From assembly GCA_015655095.1 (NCBI GenBank), contig JAATFR010000281.1, positions 1-18,395 on the forward strand: a stretch of 18,395 nucleotides of DNA. The letters are read 5' to 3'. Below, piece by piece: positions 8,224 through 13,752 of this stretch (position 1 is the stretch's first letter; every line of letters starts with the position of its first letter). The translations under genes were made by a program, and so were the position numbers. The notes below the pieces were generated by a model. The model was not told the origin of the DNA and did not search any database. It worked only from the letters and a program-made list of their open reading frames with translations. The DNA comes from Hyphomicrobiales bacterium. Its GTDB lineage: Bacteria; Pseudomonadota; Alphaproteobacteria; Parvibaculales; Parvibaculaceae.

Positions 8224-9150
8224 GTGGCTGAACGGAAAATCGTCGCGCGGGTCAGCGGGGGGCTGGGCAACCAGCTTTTCATCTATGCCGCCGCCCGCCG
8301 GATGGCGATCGAGCGTGGCGCGAAGCTCTATATGGACCATCTTTCGGCCTTTCAGACCGACAAGTTCGGCGCCATCTACCAGCTCCAGCATTTCGCCGTG
8401 AAATCGGAACTCGCTCCGGAAAAATACTGCTTCAAAAGCTCGTTCAGCCGGAAAAAGCGGGAATTGCTGAAAGGCCTGTCCAACTCCCTGCCGCTCGCGC
8501 GAAAATTCATCGTCAAGGAGCTGGATTTCATCCCGCCTGGCAGCACGCAAAATCCCGATTTCAAGCAACCTCTTCGCGATCTGCTGCGGCTTGAGGGCTA
8601 CTGGCAGGCTGTGCGCTATTTCCATCCCTATGAAAAGGAAATCCGCGAGGATCTGCGCATCGCCTCGCCCCTGAGTGCCCGGTCGCACACCATCCTGAAC
8701 GACATCCGAAATTGTGAAGCGGTTTGCCTGCATATCCGCCAGCGGCGCGGCGCGCTCCATGCCCCAGGCATGGTTGCGCCCAAAACTGTTACCCAACTTG
8801 GATTCGATTATTACGAACGCGCCGTCGAACACATTGCCGCCCGGGTCAGCAACCCTGTATTCTATTGCTTCGGCGACGATCCTGACTGGCTGCCGCCACG
8901 CTGGACCTTTCCCTATCCTGTCATTTTCGTCTCCCATAACAAGGAGCAGGAAAGCGCTTATGAGGATCTGGCCCTGATGGAGGCCTGCAAGCACTTCGTC
9001 GTCGGCAACAGCACCTTCAGCTGGTGGGCCGCATGGCTCGCCCAGAACCCGGGGAAAGTGATCGTTGCGCCCAAAAACGAGGAAGGCAGACTTTCCTGGG
9101 CATCAGAACCCGACGTCAATCCACCCGAGTGGACCGAACTGGACGTGTGA
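8224..9150 (+). CDS. Glycosyltransferase family 11 (alpha-1,2-fucosyltransferase-like)
   Basis: A 308-residue GT11 enzyme; characterised members move L-fucose from GDP-fucose to a galactose in an alpha-1,2 linkage, decorating O-antigen or capsule at the cytoplasmic face. The N-terminus carries the hallmark SGGLGNQLFIYAAARRMA (residues 11-28), and the C-terminal part carries CKHFVVGNSTFSWWAAWLA (about 255-272), the donor-site motif of the family. The central motif, normally H-x-R-R-G-D-Y, reads HIRQRRG (170-176), a departure at a usually conserved place. The start is a GTG with AGGAG 7 nt upstream; no better ATG is near. It begins a three-gene unit with the next glycosyltransferase 15 nt downstream. 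Transfer of another deoxysugar cannot be excluded. Confidence 0.88.
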   Translation: MAERKIVARVSGGLGNQLFIYAAARRMAIERGAKLYMDHLSAFQTDKFGAIYQLQHFAVKSELAPEKYCFKSSFSRKKRELLKGLSNSLPLARKFIVKELDFIPPGSTQNPDFKQPLRDLLRLEGYWQAVRYFHPYEKEIREDLRIASPLSARSHTILNDIRNCEAVCLHIRQRRGALHAPGMVAPKTVTQLGFDYYERAVEHIAARVSNPVFYCFGDDPDWLPPRWTFPYPVIFVSHNKEQESAYEDLALMEACKHFVVGNSTFSWWAAWLAQNPGKVIVAPKNEEGRLSWASEPDVNPPEWTELDV

Positions 9151-9165
9151 ATCGATTTGACCCGC

Positions 9166-10224
9166 ATGCCCACGCATCCGCCCAAGATACTCCACGTCGC
9201 CAACTTCATGACGCGGTTCAAGGGCGCGAGCTATTTTGCCAACCAGTTCAAGTTCAGCAACGGGCTGGTGCGGGCGGGCTGCAACGTTCTCAATTTCAGC
9301 GACCGGGATGTGGCGCGCGCCTCCTCCCTGTTCCGCAACCGCAAGGCGGGCGCGGCGGGAGCCAACCGGAGGCTGCTGGATCTCGCTGCCGCCTTCCGCC
9401 CCGACATCATCCTTTTCGGCCATGCCGACACCATCGAGCCCACAACCCTCGACCGGCTGCGGGAAGCCTGCCCCGGCGTGAAGCTCGTGCAATGGAATGT
9501 CGACCCGCTGTTCGAGCCGGACAATGTGGCGCGCCTCAACGCCAAGATCGCCCATGTCGATCTCACCTTCGTCACCACAAGCGGCCCCGAACTTGAGTCA
9601 TTGGGCCAGCACGGCCGCTATCGTGTCGCCTTCGTGCCCAACCCTGTCGATCCAGGCATCGAGCGCAGCCGCGCCTTCGAGCATCCCCGGGACGCGCTGG
9701 CCCATGATCTTTTCTACGCGGTCGGTCGCGCCAGCCTGCGCCGGTTCCATGCAGGCCGCGAGCAGGAAGCGGGCGAGATCGTCAAAAATGTGATTGCCGC
9801 CTGCCCGGATGTCAGGGGCCTGTTTCCCGGCTATCTCGGCCAGCCGCTGGTGGCCGGATATGATTATGAACGGGTGCTGGCGCAAAGCGCCATGGGCCTC
9901 AACATCAGCCGCCGCAATGATTCCCGTCTCTATTCCTCGGACCGCATCGCCCATCTCGCAGGCAGCGGCATTCTGGTCTTTCTGGACCGCGCCACCGGCT
10001 ACACCGACCTTTTTGCCGAGGATGAAATCGCGTTCTACAGTTCTGAGGACGAGATGCACGACAAGATCCGCCGCTTTGCCCGCGAAGACGATGCGCGCAG
10101 GGCCGCGGCACAACGCGGGTTCACTGCTTATTCCCGGTTTTTCGATGCGACCAAAATTGCCCGCTACATGCTGGGCGTCATAGACGGTTCGATTGATGCG
10201 GGGCTCCATGACTGGACCCGATAA
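9166..10224 (+). CDS. CgeB-like glycosyltransferase (group 1 related)
   Basis: A 352-residue protein whose second half matches the Glyco_trans_1_2 (YkvP/CgeB) type of GT-B glycosyltransferase. An N-terminal Rossmann half (KILHVANFMTRFKGASYF, and FRPDIILFGHADTIEP) is followed by a donor-binding half with FVPNPVDPG, GLNISRRNDSRLYSSDRIAH and FAEDEIAFYSSEDEMHDKIR, the last being the usual C-terminal DE-rich stretch. The sugar and acceptor are unknown. A TTG at 9157 is also in frame, but the ATG at 9166 is preferred; neither has a clear ribosome site, so translation may be coupled to the fucosyltransferase, which ends 15 nt before. The following ligase gene overlaps it by 17 nt, supporting one transcript for surface glycan assembly. 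Confidence 0.82.
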   Translation: MPTHPPKILHVANFMTRFKGASYFANQFKFSNGLVRAGCNVLNFSDRDVARASSLFRNRKAGAAGANRRLLDLAAAFRPDIILFGHADTIEPTTLDRLREACPGVKLVQWNVDPLFEPDNVARLNAKIAHVDLTFVTTSGPELESLGQHGRYRVAFVPNPVDPGIERSRAFEHPRDALAHDLFYAVGRASLRRFHAGREQEAGEIVKNVIAACPDVRGLFPGYLGQPLVAGYDYERVLAQSAMGLNISRRNDSRLYSSDRIAHLAGSGILVFLDRATGYTDLFAEDEIAFYSSEDEMHDKIRRFAREDDARRAAAQRGFTAYSRFFDATKIARYMLGVIDGSIDAGLHDWTR

Positions 10225-11446
10225 GGCGCGGCGCGCGCTTGAAATCGGTTTTCTGCTTTTCCTGCCCGCGGGCTATATCGTGGCGCCGGAACCGACCTGG
10301 TCGTTCTTCTTCTATACGCTGCTCTTTCCCCTGATGGTTTATGATCTCTGGCGGCAGCGCCATGAGAAATTCTATCGCGATCCCGTGCTGTTGCTGTCGC
10401 TGGCGCTGATCGGCTGGATTGCGCTCAGCACGTCCTGGGGCGTGGACCAGAGCGAGCGCATGATCTCGAAATATATCAATGCTCTGTTTACGAACAGCAT
10501 CTTCCTGCTGGCGGGGATAAGTTTTTTTGCCCTCTCTGACGAGGCGTGGCGGCAGCGTTTCATGCGCTGGCTGCCGCTTGCCGCCGGTCTTGGAGCCATC
10601 ATCAGCTTCTGGCGCTTCTACGTTCATCTGGGCATGCCGCTTGATGAGCGGCTTGATGGCTGGGCCGAGCTCCGCCAGCCCATTCTCGGCAGCAATGTCA
10701 TCATCATCGCTGGCCTGTTCGCCCTGCGCAACATCGCGGCGGGAAAACCCGGCATGGCGCGCGCATGGCAGATTGCCGCGGCCATCCTTATCCTTGCTTT
10801 TGTCGTTCTCTCCGGAAGCCGCGGGCCTTTGACGGCTCTGGCGGGCTCCCTGCTGGTGATGCTCGTTCTGCTCCGGCCCAGACGCATGGGCCTTATCGTT
10901 CTTGCCGTTGCCGTCATTGTTGCGGCGCTCTCGTTCGCGCCCGCCGTCCACACCTATATCGACACCATGCTCGGCCGCGATTCCCTGCGCGGTGAAATCT
11001 GGCATGTCACGCTTGGATATGTGAAGGAGCGCCCCCTGCTCGGCTATGGCGCGGCAAATACGACCGTGTTGATGTATGACAATCTCGGCAAACCCCAGAT
11101 CGTCATGCCGCACAGCATCTATATGTCGGCGCTGTTCTATACCGGGGCTATCGGACTCGCGCTCCTGCTCGCCTTTTTCGCGGGCCTCGCCCTGCGGGCG
11201 TTCAGCCTCAGGAACCGGATCGACCGCGCGCTCGCAACCGCCCTTCTGGCTGTGCCCGTGATCGCGGGGCTGACCGACATCAGCCAGGCGATCAAACCGC
11301 CGACCCAGGAATGGTACATCATCTGGCTGCCCGCCATTTTCATTCTGGGCCTTGCCGCGCATGAACGGCGCACACAGAAATTTGTTGCGGAATCACGCCA
11401 TCAACAGCCTGCCGATCAGGCTGGAAGCGACGCTTCCAGCACATAG
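10208..11446 (+). CDS. O-antigen ligase / polymerase family membrane protein
   Basis: A 412-residue polytopic inner-membrane protein of the Wzy_C (WaaL/Wzy) family; members either polymerise glycan repeat units or join the finished chain to lipid A-core on the periplasmic face. It has roughly ten hydrophobic segments, the family signature LSGSRGPLTALAGSLLVML in the middle, a long periplasmic loop with RGEIWHVTLGYVKERPLLGYG, and a PHSIYMSALFYTGAIGLALL segment after it, where family members keep a functional His. Ligase and polymerase cannot be told apart from sequence. Starts at 10193 (TTG), 10196 (ATG) and 10208 (ATG) are all in frame; 10208 is chosen because GCGGGG lies just upstream and it precedes the first helix more closely. 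The gene overlaps the upstream glycosyltransferase by 17 nt. Confidence 0.87.
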   Translation: MTGPDKARRALEIGFLLFLPAGYIVAPEPTWSFFFYTLLFPLMVYDLWRQRHEKFYRDPVLLLSLALIGWIALSTSWGVDQSERMISKYINALFTNSIFLLAGISFFALSDEAWRQRFMRWLPLAAGLGAIISFWRFYVHLGMPLDERLDGWAELRQPILGSNVIIIAGLFALRNIAAGKPGMARAWQIAAAILILAFVVLSGSRGPLTALAGSLLVMLVLLRPRRMGLIVLAVAVIVAALSFAPAVHTYIDTMLGRDSLRGEIWHVTLGYVKERPLLGYGAANTTVLMYDNLGKPQIVMPHSIYMSALFYTGAIGLALLLAFFAGLALRAFSLRNRIDRALATALLAVPVIAGLTDISQAIKPPTQEWYIIWLPAIFILGLAAHERRTQKFVAESRHQQPADQAGSDASST

Positions 11447-11675
11447 CAGGGATATTGTTTCTTCGCCTCGGCCGCGAGCACAAGGTCGAGATCAAGGGTC
11501 ATAAGGGGCGTTGCTGCACTGGTTTCATCCAGCAGCCTCCCGCCTGGCGCGAAAGCGAAACCGCAGTCGCCGAAATCAAGCCCCTGTGCGCTCGCACGGG
11601 ACGCGAAGAAAGGATCATCGGCAGATTCAGCGCCCGCAACGCTTCCAGCTCCGCCTCACGCGATTCCAGGAGCAT
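11416..11675 (-). pseudogene. Remnant resembling the C-terminus of a carbon-nitrogen hydrolase
   Basis: On the minus strand, 11655 to 11416 is an open frame of 79 residues without its own start. It contains GLDFGDCGFAFAPGGRLLDE, then TPLMTLDLDLVLAAEAKKQY and PCYV before the stop. That pattern (GDCGF, then xxGRxLxETS, then a VDLDL-type strand and a basic YP end) resembles the last strands of nitrilase-superfamily amidases. Nothing of the catalytic Glu-Lys-Cys part is visible. In another frame, an ATG at 11675 preceded by AAGGAG at 11691-11686 opens a 58-residue frame (11675-11499). Joining it to the first by one base near the middle would give a somewhat longer short protein. The element lies head to head with the GTPase gene and directly beside its Zur-like operator, so it may once have been, or may still be, expressed divergently under zinc control. 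The family assignment is tentative. Confidence 0.4.
11420..11440. repeat. 21-bp near-perfect palindrome at the end of the ligase gene
   Basis: Two 10-bp arms (GCTGGAAGCG and CGCTTCCAGC) flank a single A. It covers the last codons of the ligase gene and, on the other strand, the end of the hydrolase remnant. A near copy of the right arm (ACGCTTCCAGC) recurs at 11639-11649. No U-tract follows, so a terminator role is uncertain. Confidence 0.55.
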
Positions 11676-11689
11676 CGGATACCAACTCC

Positions 11690-11718
11690 TTAAATGTTAT
11701 GATATAACATAATATAAT
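11690..11718 (+). promoter_or_regulatory. Sigma70-like promoter of the ZigA-type gene
   Basis: A perfect TATAAT lies at 11713-11718, with a poor -35 match (TTAAAT, 11690-11695) 17 nt upstream. The Zur-like inverted repeat occupies the spacer between them, the usual place for a repressor to block RNA polymerase. The start codon is about 38 nt downstream of the -10. Confidence 0.6.
11694..11710. promoter_or_regulatory. Putative Zur (zinc uptake regulator) operator
   Basis: The sequence ATGTTATGATATAACAT is a perfect inverted repeat of 7-bp arms around GAT. Its arms (TGTTAT/ATAACA) are those of the well-known Zur box, as in E. coli znuABC. It lies between a divergent ribosome site on the minus strand and the promoter of a COG0523 GTPase, a family commonly de-repressed by zinc starvation. 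That it binds Zur is an inference. Confidence 0.72.
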
Positions 11719-11756
11719 AACCGCCGACTCAATCTCACCCCCGAGGAGACCCCCCC

Positions 11757-12971
11757 ATGGCGCAACGCCTCCCCGTGACCGTCCTGTCCGGCTTTCTTGG
11801 CGCGGGCAAGACCACGCTACTCAACCATGTGCTCAACAACCGCGAAGGCCGGCGCGTCGCGGTCATCGTCAACGACATGAGCGAGGTCAACATCGACGCC
11901 GATCTGGTGCGCGAAGGCGGCGGCGACCTGCTGCGCACTGACGAGCGGCTGGTCGAGATGACCAATGGTTGCATCTGCTGCACGCTCCGCGACGATCTGT
12001 TGCTTGAAGTGCGCAAGCTCGCCGCCGAAGGGCGTTTTGATTATCTGCTGATCGAGTCAACCGGCATTTCCGAACCGCTGCCGGTCGCCGCCACCTTCGA
12101 TTTCCGCGACGAGGAGGGCGAAAGCCTTGGCGACGTCGCCCGCCTCGACACGATGGTGACGGTGGTCGATGCGGTCAACCTGCTGAAGGATTATGGTTCC
12201 GTTGATTTCCTGAGCGATCGCGGCCAGTCGCTGGGCGAGGACGACCAGCGGGCGCTGGTCGATCTGCTGGTCGACCAGATCGAGTTCGCCGATGTTGTCA
12301 TCCTCAACAAGGTGGACACGGCAACGCCGGACCAGATCGAGGCCGCGCGCAAGATCATCACGGCCCTCAATCCCCAGGCCGACCTGATTGAGGCGAGCGA
12401 GAGCCGGGTCGATCTCGCCCGGGTGCTGGATACCGGGCGCTTCGACTATGAAAAGGCGCAGGAACACCCGCTCTGGTTCAAGGAGCTCTACGGCTTCGCC
12501 GATCACAAGTCCGAAGCGCTGGAATATGGCATCAAAAGCTTCGTCTACCGGGCGCGCCGGCCGTTCCATCCGCAAAAATTCCACGCCTTCATCAACGCCT
12601 CATGGCCAGGCGTCATCCGCGCCAAGGGTCACTTCTGGCTGGCGACCCGGCCCGAATGGGTTGGCGAACTCAGTCAGGCCGGAGCCCTTGTCAACAACGA
12701 GGCGCTGGGCTTCTGGTGGGCCAGCGTCCCCAGGGAACATTGGCCCGAACATGCCGACTGGCGCGAGGCGCTGGCGAAGAACTGGGACCCTGTCTATGGC
12801 GACCGGCGGCAGGAGCTTGTCTTCATCGGCGCCAGCATGGATGAGCGCGCCCTGCGCCGCCAGCTTGACGCCTGCCTTGTCGGCGACGCGAACGCGAAAG
12901 GCCTGAAAACCAGCGCCTGGAAGAAATTGCCGGACCCATTCCCCGTCTGGAAAAGGCAACCGACATCGTAA
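11757..12971 (+). CDS. zigA: ZigA-type COG0523 (CobW/G3E) GTPase, zinc metallochaperone
   Basis: A 404-residue GTPase of the G3E family, which uses GTP hydrolysis to hand metal to client proteins; ZigA members work under zinc limitation. The Walker A motif is GFLGAGKTTLL (12-22), the metal-binding CxCC motif is C72-I-C-C75 in NGCICCTLRDD, followed by LLIESTGISEP and the G4 motif NKVD (184-187). The C-terminal CobW_C domain begins near GIKSFVYRARRPFHPQKF and extends to about residue 385. Length and the LPVTVLSGFLGAGKTTLLNH opening match the ZigA subgroup better than CobW or YjiA. GAGGAG lies 8 nt before the ATG. A Zur-like operator overlaps its promoter, so it is probably repressed when zinc is plentiful. 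It appears monocistronic; a separate DUF2501 gene follows after 145 nt. Confidence 0.88.
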   Translation: MAQRLPVTVLSGFLGAGKTTLLNHVLNNREGRRVAVIVNDMSEVNIDADLVREGGGDLLRTDERLVEMTNGCICCTLRDDLLLEVRKLAAEGRFDYLLIESTGISEPLPVAATFDFRDEEGESLGDVARLDTMVTVVDAVNLLKDYGSVDFLSDRGQSLGEDDQRALVDLLVDQIEFADVVILNKVDTATPDQIEAARKIITALNPQADLIEASESRVDLARVLDTGRFDYEKAQEHPLWFKELYGFADHKSEALEYGIKSFVYRARRPFHPQKFHAFINASWPGVIRAKGHFWLATRPEWVGELSQAGALVNNEALGFWWASVPREHWPEHADWREALAKNWDPVYGDRRQELVFIGASMDERALRRQLDACLVGDANAKGLKTSAWKKLPDPFPVWKRQPTS

Positions 12972-13071
12972 AAGCGCACCGGCAATAAATTCCGAATCTG
13001 GTTCATAACATCGTCATATTGAGATCAAAGAGTTGCCATAAAAGGACGTATTGATCAGGACGAAGCTGTGG

Positions 13072-13087
13072 CGGGACTATAGTCCCG
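13072..13087. repeat. 16-bp perfect palindrome upstream of the DUF2501 gene
   Basis: CGGGACTATAGTCCCG reads the same on both strands and ends 29 nt before the DUF2501 start codon. It may be an operator or a leader hairpin; no regulator recognising it is known to me. Confidence 0.5.
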
Positions 13088-13116
13088 ACAGCACTGATTC
13101 GTTGAAAGGACAGAAG

Positions 13117-13581
13117 ATGCGAAATGGCGGTTTCAGACTCATGGCCGCGGGCATGGTGCTCGCAACAGGTCTCACGGTGGGCAGCCTGGCTCAGGCTTCT
13201 GGTCTGATGGATTCCATTGGCCAGTTGAGCGGAGCCGCAACCGGTGGCTCTTCATCGGGCGGCTCGGGTGGCCTTGGCAGCCTGCTGTCGTCAGGCTCGC
13301 TCACATCGGGCAGCACCAGCAATGTCGCAGGCATCCTCCAGTACTGCGTGCAGAACAACTATCTCAGCGACGACGCGGCCTCCGGCGTCAAGGACCAGTT
13401 GCTCCAGAAGATCAACGGCGGAACGGCTCCCGCCAATGACAGCTCCTACAAGGATGGCGCCAATGGCATTCTGAACAGCAGCGATGGCTCCAAGATCGAT
13501 CTGGACGGCGACGGCATCAAAAAGCAGGTAACCCAGAAAGCCTGCGATTACATCCTGAAACAGGGAAAATCCCTGCTTTAA
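13117..13581 (+). CDS. Secreted DUF2501 (YjjA-like) protein
   Basis: A 154-residue exported protein. A basic start (MRNGGFR) and hydrophobic stretch LMAAGMVLATGLTVGSLA with an AQA-S site give a signal peptide cleaved near residue 27. A Gly/Ser-rich linker (SGGSGGLGSLLSSGSL) follows, then the DUF2501 core with ILQYCVQNNYLSDDAASGVK and a second conserved cysteine in QKACDYILKQGKSLL. The two cysteines could form a disulfide in the periplasm. The function of the family (E. coli YjjA and relatives) is not known. The open frame reaches back to a TTG at 13051, but AAAGGA 6 nt before the ATG at 13117 and the signal peptide place the start there. It stands alone between the ZigA-type gene and tex. Confidence 0.85.
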   Translation: MRNGGFRLMAAGMVLATGLTVGSLAQASGLMDSIGQLSGAATGGSSSGGSGGLGSLLSSGSLTSGSTSNVAGILQYCVQNNYLSDDAASGVKDQLLQKINGGTAPANDSSYKDGANGILNSSDGSKIDLDGDGIKKQVTQKACDYILKQGKSLL

Positions 13582-13602
13582 ATCGGATCATCCGGTCCGG
13601 AC

Positions 13603-13625
13603 AAGCGGGACTGTAAAGCCCGCTT
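13603..13625 (+). terminator. Weak hairpin after the DUF2501 gene
   Basis: A 7-bp stem (AAGCGGG with CCCGCTT) with a 9-nt loop lies 21 nt after the stop codon. There is no U-tract, so it is only a candidate terminator. Confidence 0.35.
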
Positions 13626-13644
13626 CATGAGAGCGCCTTCAGGG

Positions 13645-13685
13645 CCCCGGCAACCGCCCCGCTTTTCCGGGGACGGTTGCCGGGG
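13645..13685 (+). terminator. Long GC-rich hairpin upstream of tex
   Basis: A 17-bp stem (13645-13661 with 13668-13685, a single bulged A at 13673) closes a CTTTTC loop. It ends 67 nt before the tex start codon. No T-run follows on either strand. It could end the DUF2501 transcript with Rho, protect an mRNA 3' end, or structure the tex leader. Confidence 0.4.
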
Positions 13686-13752
13686 TAGAACCCGTATCCC
13701 GCCACGCCCGTGGTGATTCCGTCCTGAATGCCCCACGCCTCATGGAAGCCTC

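Noticed and set aside
10178..11362. 394-residue minus-strand frame opposite the O-antigen ligase
   Set aside because: Highly polar, repetitive Arg/Glu/Gln/Asp/His composition that simply mirrors a hydrophobic gene on the other strand.
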